From positions 471,061 to 535,060 of the forward strand of contig JTDE01000024.1 in assembly GCA_014338405.1 (NCBI GenBank): a DNA stretch of 64,000 nucleotides, in the 5' to 3' direction. The stretch is from Paragonimus skrjabini miyazakii (Eukaryota > Platyhelminthes > Trematoda > Plagiorchiida > Troglotrematidae). This document shows, piece by piece, positions 12,901 through 21,800 of the stretch (its first letter is position 1; every line of letters begins with the position of its first letter). The notes below the pieces were generated by a model. The model saw nothing but the letters and a program-made list of their open reading frames with translations. It was not told the origin of the DNA and did no database searches. Made by a program: the position numbers and the translations under genes.

Positions 12901-13199
12901 GATGAGTCATCGGGGATTTGGTTAATTTCAAGTTGAACATCACCCACAATTGATAGAAGCTGTCGCATTCCCGTAGACTATCCAGTCGGCCCCCTTCGAA
13001 AAGAAGCACTAGACTCGAGTTTCGCTCTCATTAGAGCTCGTCAGTAGTGCATATCATTGCCACTGCCGGAACTTGAACCACGGACACGCTGTTCATGATG
13101 CAACCGTGTTTACCACTGCGCCATTGACCTCACGTTAGGCACGACCGAATTATCATTGCATGTGAATGCTCAACCACTTTCGCTTGTGAGTAATGATCA
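12901..13199 (-). mobile_element. Hammerhead SINE (SM-alpha-like), copy 1
   Basis: A 299-bp unit shared with 47912-48210 from its GATGAGTC end to its GTAATGATCA end; flanking sequences of the two copies differ outside these limits. On the minus strand it starts with a tRNA-like head (A-box-like GGCGCAGTGGTAAAC at 13123-13109, B-box-like GGTTCAAGTTCC near 13079-13068). An intact-looking hammerhead ribozyme follows at 13050-13006, then a 3' body of about 105 bases. Known: SM-alpha elements of schistosomes combine a pol III tRNA-like promoter with a hammerhead ribozyme. Inference: this is a related retroposon mobilised in trans by a LINE. No clear target-site duplication was found. Confidence 0.8.
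13006..13050 (-). ncRNA. Type I hammerhead ribozyme, minimal, short stem III
   Basis: On the minus strand: stem I GCACTA, core CTGACGA (fits CUGANGA), stem II GCTCT-AATG-AGAGC with five perfect pairs, GAA, then ACTCGAGT forming a short self-complementary stem III, the cleavage triplet GTC, and TAGTGC, which pairs perfectly with GCACTA to close stem I. All invariant core positions are present. Cleavage is predicted after the C of GTC, between the complements of bases 13012 and 13011. Stem III is a palindrome with almost no loop, as in the minimal hammerheads of animal retroelements that are known to act as dimers. Confidence 0.9.
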
Positions 13200-14019
13200 G
13201 GTTGCCTGATCGTCTCGATAGAAGACACAGTTACTGTCTGATATTCAACTTGACAAATGAATTTGATACGTAAAGAACAATGTTATGAACCAAGGCATAC
13301 CAGACGTCAGAAACAGGTTTGTTTGCAAAATATTTTCATATGATTCGAAGTTTATAAAACATAATTGTACGAACAATCACCGTAATTGCCTTCCAACAAA
13401 GGGTACGTAAGACATTGATCAATGTGGTAAGGTTCATTTGTTTATAAGATAAAAATATACACTAGGTGAACTGTCAAGCTTGTGGGATTATTACAAGGGT
13501 AAATGAAGTTAAAGTCCACTTTTTGAAGGATGGAAAGAGGTTTCGACTGACTTGCTTGAAACTTAAAACGTCTGACTTCGTTACGTACACATGCACATAC
13601 CAAATTGCATCGTAGGGAAGGATAATGTTGGCATACATGCTATAATTAAAACGAAGAATCTGAGCACCGATTTTGTGTGAGATGGAAGGATTTCCAAAAA
13701 ATTAGTGAGTTGACAACCCATAATAAAAATGTACGAATGCCTTTTCCAATCAACAGAGTGAACAGAAATACCGTTTTAACAATCCGTAGATCAGAGTTGT
13801 GACGTGAATAATTTCGCAAGCTTTTAAGCTTATAGGGGAAAAAAGTATCAAGTGTCCAGGCTTTATTGCCTCCTCGTTGTGTAGAGAACTAAGTATGTCG
13901 GAAGGTAAGAAAATCCTACGAACATGTTTTCATGTTGGGTAGAAACGTTTGTGTGGTGAATACACAAAACGTCTAAACGGTATGTAGGGGCTTACGGACA
14001 CAATCGACAAATATGTACA
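13200..14019. other. No recognisable gene
   Basis: Short frames only, with no recognised element. A perfect AAGCTTTTAAGCTT palindrome near 13818-13831 is unremarkable. Confidence 0.45.
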
Positions 14020-14330
14020 CGGTCGAAAACATGAGTAGCCAAGTACGGAGACAAGCGATTAGGCTGATGAAATCGAGTGGATAGTAGAGTCTAGACGTAA
14101 AGTATTGAAGCTGCTGCGTTAGTGACTTCCAGCGTGGACTGTTTGAGAAACCACTCGTGGATAGACAAGACCCCGGGTAAGTTGATGTATTCCATAAAGC
14201 ATAATGGACTGGAATGCCAACTGAGTCCATGGTTGCAATTTCTGAGTCCCCGGAGCGGTTTTGTGGTTTATCTGGTAGATCGATTGCCGCGTGTGGGTAA
14301 GTTTGGTTGGGTTCACTCATAGTCAACAAT
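14020..14330 (+). repeat. Diverged copy of tRNA-like TIR element (SINE-2 family)
   Basis: Aligns along its length with the element in the palindromic block (17858-18191 in the same orientation). Shared landmarks in order are a CTTCCAGCGTGGACTGTTTGAGAAA-type segment (14128 onward), GATGTATTCCATAAAGCATAATGG against GTGAATTCCATATGAGACAGTGG, and GGTTTATCTGGTAGATCGATTGCC against the A-box GTAGCTCAGCTGGTACAGCGCTTGCC. Conceptual translations of both copies are also visibly related on the minus strand. Divergence is substantial and the terminal inverted repeats are not preserved. The 118-codon minus-strand frame over it (14329-13973) is a by-product, not a gene. Confidence 0.65.
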
Positions 14331-16910
14331 TTACGTAGATGGAACCCTTTTAAATAAACAGAGTTGCTTTAATACGTAACATAACGGTAGCCACGGTTGA
14401 CTGAGTAAAATGCTAACGGTCGAGTGCGATAGGGCATTTCAGAGCAGGTGGAAGTCCTTTACTTGAAGTAACTTGACTAGTTACAACCCAATTTTAAAAG
14501 AATGGTCATCTGTTTGCTACTCACTGACTAACACGAGGTCTTTTTGCACTTTTACACCAAGTTTCGCGCACGAAAAGATTTGCTTCAAGATGTTACATCC
14601 AAACTGACAAAATGGTTCAGAAGAACTAGCAGATATAATAAAACACGTTTCGATGCATGCGAAATCTATGGATGTTTATCTTTTTTGCAGATGTTCTTCA
14701 CTGTGATACAAGTGACCAATTTCATCCCAAATCCGAATTATGATGTGTTCCGTATGAACATTCTATAAATCTTATTTTACTATAAATAAACAAGATTTGA
14801 TATAATTTCCAAGGATTTAGGCACAAACAGACAGACGGTTTGATTGGGAGAAATCTGATAGATTCAAACCTGGCAGATATCCTGAGAATAATTACTAACA
14901 AGCCCTCAGTATACGAACAAAAGGCTGATATTTTTAATTATTACTGATTCTGTACGTATTATTTTAGTTTCTTTTATTCAGCCTAGCAAAATCTGTTCAA
15001 ACCTTCATTTATCTCAAAAATGTGAATCGAGCGACGTTTTGCCGTATAGCTCAAGTTAATTTTAGACGTGCATATGACGATGTCAGCATTTCCAGTACTC
15101 CGGTTTTCCTTTAGTTTCTGGCAGGCCTCGGTTAATCAGGAATATCTACACCTTGGGTAAAGAGTACGTGGATGAGGCAATGGTAGGAATAACTTTACTG
15201 GCAAATACCCACTCTGCGAAACTCTGAGAAATAGCTTGGGTCAGTAACCATTGCAGCGAGTGTTCAAATTCATCCGAAAATTGTTGGACCAGTTTCTGAT
15301 CTAACTGCCTCAATCTAATTAATCCGCTTTCTGAATCTCCGGCGTATCCCTTACCGCAAATGCAACCGAACGAAATGAAAGTGAAATGTCACCGTATCAG
15401 AACACATGCTATCAAACTCCTATTGTATATTGCCGACGAAACCAAGTTAATTTATTTCTAAGTATGTCAACGTTCTGTGGATTTCGTATTATCCTCCAAC
15501 AATGAGCGTTGTCGTCGTTGAGTAACACCGACTAGTCGGCAGTGTTGCACTCTGTGTGGACAGGTGGTGCTTGTCCGAATAATCTCATAGAACAGTACTG
15601 CACCCCTCTCAATATCGTTACACTGAGTACCCTGCCAGAGCTGAAGAATCGGGTACCGCAGCTTACAAACTGTACATTGAATACGACTGGTTTAAGCCTT
15701 CCTAACTTGTCTCATTAGCATGCGAATACGGCACTTGCATTATACACGAAGCTATCTGGATCGTTCCGCTAAGGTTGTATTTTGATTATGTCCAATTCTC
15801 TGAAGAGTCAACTTTTCGTGTCAAACCTCCATTTGGAAGATGCTGTTGTGAGGGTGCAAAGAAGGACCACAAGGTAAGCCAAAATACCGCACTACCTTAC
15901 CCGTATAGAGAATCGTGGCCTAAACTTTCCACCGATTACGTACCACAATTTTCACCATCGCATACGATTCCATTCTGGAAGCTTGCCAGAGTTACAAGAT
16001 CAAATTAGCCGCATGACTCTTCAGGCATCTGGGTATGTGCAATGTAAATTAGCCAATCTAAGTCTTACGCAGTAACTTCATCAGTCGACGAAATCAAGCA
16101 AAGCCTTACAGTATGCGTAAAATGAATAAGCCAATTCTTTATACAGCTTTGCTGTCGGAATAATTGTAGTAAAGATTTTCCCGAAATTTGTCTTCTACTA
16201 GTGAACCGCTGGCTTTTGTTGTCTGCTAAAGTAAGCTTGTAGTATGCTTGAAATGCCATAGTTATACTTCGATTTGTTTATTTCCTACACATTACCAAGA
16301 GTTAAGATCTTAATTTCACTGACCTTCTGAAAGTTAAAAACCTCATTGAAATTTTTCAAAACTATTCAAAGCAGGTTGAAAATTACTGTACGCAGTTTCG
16401 GCATACCCTTCACGGTAAAGCTCTTAAGAACCCTATGAACAAAACTATGATATTCAGTGTTTCGAGCTGTCATCTAGTAAAACGATGGAGACCATGAAGT
16501 GTTAAAGAATTACTGTCTTCTTTTAATAACAGGTAATCAACTGGGCGTATGTTTATTATTAAATGTTTGGAATCCAAAGTGGGAATGGTTGTAAGAGGTT
16601 TTTCTCAAGTTAAGCAGTGCAATAAACAAACTGTGCGTGTACTACTTTGCATTCATTTCGAATAAAAAAGGCAACGCATCTAGTTTTAAGAATCCTGGAC
16701 AACTGAAGAGTAACATTTAGGAAATGGAATCCTTTCGCGCCAGATTAATCCAGATTGACTAGTTTTCCATCACTGGAGCAAACCGACTACACATGATGAT
16801 TCCAAGATGTAGTATTGCTGCCTCTGGTTTGACAGAATTGTCTTGTTTAAACTAACAGACTTGGGTCACGAATTTCAGAAGTGTTTTCCAGAATTGTGAG
16901 CATATGCAAT
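14331..16910. other. No recognisable gene
   Basis: Frames of up to 77 codons and no recognisable domains. Nothing supports a gene, RNA or element. Confidence 0.45.
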
Positions 16911-17274
16911 TTTTAAATGAGACCCAACTGTGAAAAGTCAGAGCTTTGGCTGGATTCGAACCAGTGACAGAATCACCATGCCTCAACGTGGCAAGCGCTG
17001 TACCAGCTGAGCTACGAAGTTACGACAGTAGCTCCGAAATTTCACATCTGGACCTAGATACCCACCCGTTCCACTGTCTCATATGGAATTCACTAAATGA
17101 TCCAGGGGATCGACTGCCCCGGCAGGATTTCTCAACCAGTTCACACTGGAATCCACCAACGCCACTGTTGAGCATAGAAATTGCACTATTAATAAGTAGT
17201 CTGACATGGTGTTTCTGTCGCCGGTTCGAATCCAGCCGAAGCCCTGACTTTTCACAGTTGGATCTCATTTAAAA
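16911..17274. mobile_element. tRNA-like element with long terminal inverted repeats (SINE-2/MITE-like), left-arm copy
   Basis: The element is bounded by imperfect inverted repeats of roughly 69 bp. The left end runs from TTTTAAATGAGACCCAACTG through GGCTGGATTCGAACC; the right end is its reverse complement with about six differences. Each repeat contains a pol III B-box (GGTTCGAATCC, read outward). Internal to one repeat, on the minus strand, lies a full tRNA-like head with A-box TAGCTCAGCTGGTACAGC (about 17020-17003) and a T-arm CTGG-TTCGAAT-CCAG. No protein is encoded; the 108- and 82-codon frames here are by-products. A pol III-derived retroposon and a MITE-like inverted-repeat element are both possible. 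Confidence 0.65.
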
Positions 17275-17508
17275 TAAATAACTATCAATAGGAAACAGTA
17301 CGTAGGGAGATTACAATTATAGCCGTTTCATTTTGCCTGTTGGGTTGGGTTAACCTCTGTGATTGACGACTGTCCAATCAAACCATTTCAGTAACTAACC
17401 CTCTGAATGGATCACTTTTGAAAATCCTGTAAGTTTTAGGTCATTTTCAAAAAGACTGCTTTTCAAGGTATTACATTATGAACTCAGAAATAGTGGCTCA
17501 CATAAAGC
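16926..17508. repeat. Left arm of exact inverted duplication
   Basis: The 583 bases here are the exact reverse complement of 17609-18191, with no difference found on reading both arms. The mirror axis is the centre of the 100-N gap. The arm holds the tRNA-like TIR element and about 230 bp of other sequence up to the gap. Confidence 0.95.
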
Positions 17509-17608
17509 NNNNNNNNNNNNNNNNNNNNNNNNNNNNNNNNNNNNNNNNNNNNNNNNNNNNNNNNNNNNNNNNNNNNNNNNNNNNNNNNNNNNNNNNNNNN
17601 NNNNNNNN
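17509..17608. other. Assembly gap, exactly 100 N
   Basis: A placeholder gap at the exact centre of the inverted duplication. Sequence on each side begins with the same 15 or more bases in mirror orientation (ending CACATAAAGC, restarting GCTTTATGTG). Confidence 0.97.
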
Positions 17609-18191
17609 GCTTTATGTGAGCCACTATTTCTGAGTTCATAATGTAATACCTTGAAAAGCAGTCTTTTTGAAAATGACCTAAAACTTACAGGATTTTCAAA
17701 AGTGATCCATTCAGAGGGTTAGTTACTGAAATGGTTTGATTGGACAGTCGTCAATCACAGAGGTTAACCCAACCCAACAGGCAAAATGAAACGGCTATAA
17801 TTGTAATCTCCCTACGTACTGTTTCCTATTGATAGTTATTTATTTTAAATGAGATCCAACTGTGAAAAGTCAGGGCTTCGGCTGGATTCGAACCGGCGAC
17901 AGAAACACCATGTCAGACTACTTATTAATAGTGCAATTTCTATGCTCAACAGTGGCGTTGGTGGATTCCAGTGTGAACTGGTTGAGAAATCCTGCCGGGG
18001 CAGTCGATCCCCTGGATCATTTAGTGAATTCCATATGAGACAGTGGAACGGGTGGGTATCTAGGTCCAGATGTGAAATTTCGGAGCTACTGTCGTAACTT
18101 CGTAGCTCAGCTGGTACAGCGCTTGCCACGTTGAGGCATGGTGATTCTGTCACTGGTTCGAATCCAGCCAAAGCTCTGACTTTTCACAGTT
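17609..18191. repeat. Right arm of exact inverted duplication
   Basis: Mirror copy of 16926-17508. Symmetry stops abruptly at 18191/16926, inside the terminal inverted repeat of the tRNA-like element: beyond it the left side continues the repeat (TTTAAATGAGACCC) and the right side does not (TAAAAGCATAAAC). Confidence 0.95.
17843..18191. mobile_element. tRNA-like TIR element, right-arm copy, outer end truncated
   Basis: Same element as at 16911-17274 in opposite orientation, with the last 15 or so bases of its outer inverted repeat missing. On the plus strand the tRNA-like head is at about 18097-18171: A-box TAGCTCAGCTGGTACAGC at 18101-18118 and B-box GGTTCGAATCC near 18154-18164, with the T-arm stem CTGG/CCAG intact. 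The anticodon region does not fold into a normal tRNA, so this is tRNA-derived and not a functional tRNA gene. Confidence 0.65.
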
Positions 18192-18202
18192 TAAAAGCAT
18201 AA

Positions 18203-18250
18203 ACATGCCAGACTACCTATTAGTAATAGGCAACTTTACTGGTTGAATTA
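18203..18250 (+). repeat. Fragment of the tRNA-like TIR element
   Basis: CATGCCAGACTACCTATTAG and the bases after it resemble the inner part of the element just left of it (CATGTCAGACTACTTATTAA at about 17909). This suggests a second, partial and more diverged copy in the same orientation immediately outside the right arm. Confidence 0.45.
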
Positions 18251-18417
18251 GGCTCAAAAATATGTCATGTTGTACTGGAAGTGGCGTGTAATATCCGTTG
18301 TTTGTCCCACGCTGATTAAACCGTTCACCGTCTTCCCACTTATTTCGCTCTACGTCTCACAGGCTTTAAAATGCTTCGTTTTTAAATTGACGTCCATTAA
18401 CAGGTTTTGACCTTGTT

Positions 18418-18510
18418 TGAACGGATCACTCTGAATGCGGAATAGAACCGGCAACCAGTTGCTGGCCGAAGTTTTTATCCGTTCAGCCATCAACCTTATG
18501 AGCATCGTTA
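18418..18510 (-). repeat. Degenerate tRNA-like sequence
   Basis: On the minus strand GTTGATGGCTGAACGGATAA resembles an A-box region and GGTTCTATTCC a B-box, about 30 bases apart, with GGCCAGCAACTGGTTGCC between. This pattern is common in tRNA-derived SINE heads of the Leu/Ser type. It is too degenerate to be a tRNA gene. It differs from both SINE families elsewhere in the window, so it may be a third family. Confidence 0.4.
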
Positions 18511-21329
18511 TTAACAGGAAGTTACTTGTTGTTGAGTTGTAAATTCCTTTGGACCGCGTTCTATGGTCTTCCCAATCAGCATATTTAGATTACTGAAACC
18601 GCTTGGTAAACACTTCTGTGTTCCGTCACATTTCTTTGAAAGTTACAAACCTCTTAGTTTCAACTAAGTCACTACTCCACGTGACTTAATATGGGCAAAA
18701 CAAACTCGTAATGAAACACTAATCACGAGGGTCTGTTTTGTCACTTTGCAATAAGTTTACCTCCAGACTACTGGCACAGCACCCTGACAACGGTAACATC
18801 CTATCATCAAGATACCTGACATCTATGTAACTAACCAACGTTGAGCTAGCACTTTAACCTAAAGACCCCGGAACAGGTTGAAGTGGTAGTGTAATTTTAT
18901 TGCTATCAGTTTGCCCCAGTTCTTCAAGTTTGCATTCATTTTCAGCAACCGAACTACGGTTTGCGCATGCCCTAATTACTTGTTCAATAAATGTTATCAT
19001 TTCAGACACGACTGTGGCCAAGTTGAATTGAACAAATCAGCTGGCCGTATGGTTCACAATGTTAACTTTATTTCGCAGCACGTAGATCACGTCTTCTACT
19101 AAACTGACGTGGTGTTCAGGTTGACCTCCGTTGATCTTTGTTGACTAGGGTTTTTATCTTTTCACGTGAAGAATTTCCAGACAAAAATTGGGGGAGTAGT
19201 CATGAAAGATCAGTTACTCGTTCGGCATTGTGTGTGACGAGCTGCCAGAATTACACTATTCACAAAGCAAAACTCAGTTTCTCAAGCATGTGACATAATT
19301 ATAGTAGTTGTTTTACAATGTCGGCGGTTTACAAACCTAGAGTTATTGCAGTTATCTTCAATCTATAACGGTTACTTTTTTTGCACCGCTTGAGCAGGAT
19401 TTGCAGAAAGATGAATACAAGATAGTAAATTTGAGCACATTTTGCCTACTGTAATCCTTTTTAATTAAAGTCGTCCACCAACTGGGACTCGGAATGTTGA
19501 CCACTTCCAAGGTCACTGGTATCCGATTCCTTAACCCTGATCATTTTGCTGAGAAACGTTCACGAGGAACATATCCCCATATGGAGCAGTTACTGCGTAA
19601 CTGGCGTCAAACATGCAGTTATCAGTCTTTATCGACCAACTACATCAACCTGGTTAACTTCCCCATATTTTTCTGTTGCAGTTCGCTTGATGATCAAACA
19701 CAGATAGCAAGTGTTGTTCGCTATTTTTCTGTTCTCTGTATTATCCATTTTGCGGAGCTGAAAGTGCGACACTAGAAACCATTTTAAAACCCCCTATTTC
19801 AAGATCACTTATAGGTAATCGAGAGTGATATATACTGGTAATATTTTATTTCATGCTTGTCAAGGTAGCTGCAAAGTGTAATATTCTGAAATCTTGCAAA
19901 TATTTAAAATTAACTAGTCATGACTCACTACATAGATGAAAGAGCTCAAGTTTTTTCCGAAGTGGTAATCGAGTTTGCAAGGGGGTTTTGAAGAACACAA
20001 CAAATACAAAGTCGACAGTTTCAACTAGTACGCTATTCTGAAGTGTACTTAAATTTCAACTGGAAGAATGTGTGATAGATTTTTGACGTGAGAGGCTAAT
20101 CACTCAATTTTTCATTGCAAGAGTCTGACTGAATAACAGTTCCCCGATCAACAGATATTATCGATTCGGTAAACCCCTTAACCGCCACATCGTATGCATA
20201 CTGACACTTTCTATAGACACAAACCCAGTTAACTAAATTTACAGGTTAACAACTCGCGCTGTACCCAGCATGCAGTTCGCGATCTTACAGTCCTTAGTCA
20301 CAGTGTGGTGCCATCCAGAAATGTGTCTCACACTTTTCTTCAATTTTCACCTGATCTGAAGTTATTTTCCTGTGCGAAGTAAACCTGTAAACAGACAGTG
20401 TGTTTGACTCCATGTGTAGTTATTTGTGAAGTGAATCGTCAACCAGTCCATCGTGTGTAATATCGTTCCTTATTCAAAATCGTTTGTAATGAGCACTTTA
20501 TACAATCTGTTACGACTAGCTCCTGACGTCCCTTTCATTGTGAGGACTCGTAGCTGCGTTTTACAGTGACCTTCTAAACATCTCAATGGTCTCATATAAC
20601 TCTTAATGAGGAACCTATTACACTACTTTGTATTCGGAAACACGTAAAGATCGGTTTCTGTAAAGTTGAACTTGCCTCATCAGCAAACGTCAAACGCTTC
20701 CATAAAGTAAACCACTGCACGCATCCACACTACCTACGGCTATGAATGAGTCCGTACTAGTAGTTTAAGAGCGAATGTGATTCTTTAGGATAAACGTAGA
20801 GTGTGGCATACCGGCCGATTCATGGGAGAATTTTAAACGGACGTGTTACATCGCACCGGATAACAGAGTTCCAAGTTATCTAATGCTAGGATACATTGTA
20901 TCAGGAGGCTGAATTTTTGTTGGGTAATGCGAAATGGTCGCAAGCGATCGTCAGAGGGACGACAGTACACAGTCAAAGCAAATATTCTAACTCACCATGG
21001 CGGTCAATGTCAACAGCCACGATTGAAATAACTAGCAAAAGAAAGGCTGCTACTGACGCAGACAGAAAGGCTGGTTGCCTATGGCTGAATGTGGGTAGGC
21101 ATTTAAATGAGACAAAAATAGGAATCAAGAACAGAATTGAATTCATGAATCACCTGTTTTCTGAGTTGTGTCAAACAGTGAAGGATAAAAACTGATGGAA
21201 TCTACACGAATCCACTCCGACAAAAAGTACCGGTAAACCCACGAACCGGAACCGCTTTGATGTTAAGAATGGTCTACCAACGATGCACTATGGATGGAAA
21301 CACGCGGTAGCTCAGTGATTCATATACAT
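18511..21329. other. No recognisable gene
   Basis: The longest frames are 93 codons (19494-19775, plus) and 99 codons (20896-21195, plus). The latter ends shortly upstream of the LINE relic and may belong to it, but no conserved LINE block can be seen in it. No RNA genes or repeats were recognised. Confidence 0.4.
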
Positions 21330-21800
21330 ATTGGAGAAATTAAATAGCGCGTTATTCGCTAACTTGGGTTATCTCTGTCAGGCTGTGTTACTTTGCAGCA
21401 TTGAAACCTGGCTGCATAGAGAACAGGACATGAAATGAGTACATGTACCTAACCATCTATGTCTTTGTTCGACCTTTTGCATCGGGTGGCATTAATAGGT
21501 AAACACCGTAGAGGTTAGAAAGTGAATATTTGGTAGTGTGTGTTAAGAGAGTTTATCCGTTCAATTTTGAATCACAGGCGGATTTTAATAGTTGGACCAC
21601 GTATGACGACTATCACTTATCCGTCTACCGCACTGAGCAATTTTTGTTGACGTCGCAGCCGACTGACGCAAGGCAAAAGATGATCACTTGCAAAATAAAA
21701 CCGAAGTAAGTCTCAAAGAAGTTAACTATTGTAGGACAGGTTGCTCATCCGAAATATGATCTGTGTGACTCACGAAGTCGGTGGCAGAAGATTTCAAATG
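21330..21800 (+). pseudogene. Degenerate RTE-like LINE 3' coding fragment
   Basis: Scattered plus-strand pieces line up with the C-terminal region of RTE-type polyproteins: FANLGYL (family FxNLxHLW), then AVLLCSIETWLHREQDMK (family SVLLYGCETWPLRxEDxR), NHLCLCSTFCIGWH (family DHRCLRxIxxIxWxH) and VNTVEVRK (family VSNAEVRxRV). Further on, KSVAEDFK may correspond to the RWLEDL-type motif near the end. Order and spacing are right, while identity is low and there are many stops. It is therefore an old dead copy. The N-terminal and catalytic parts are not recognisable. Confidence 0.5.

Noticed and set aside
13973..14329. 118-codon minus frame
   Set aside because: It covers a diverged copy of the tRNA-like TIR element and its translation mirrors that of the 17-kb copies.
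16946..17272. 108-codon frame, duplicated exactly at 17845-18171 on the other strand, with an 82-codon partner on the opposite strand
   Set aside because: It is the conceptual translation of the tRNA-like TIR element; the residues come from tRNA box sequence and the frame is not a gene.
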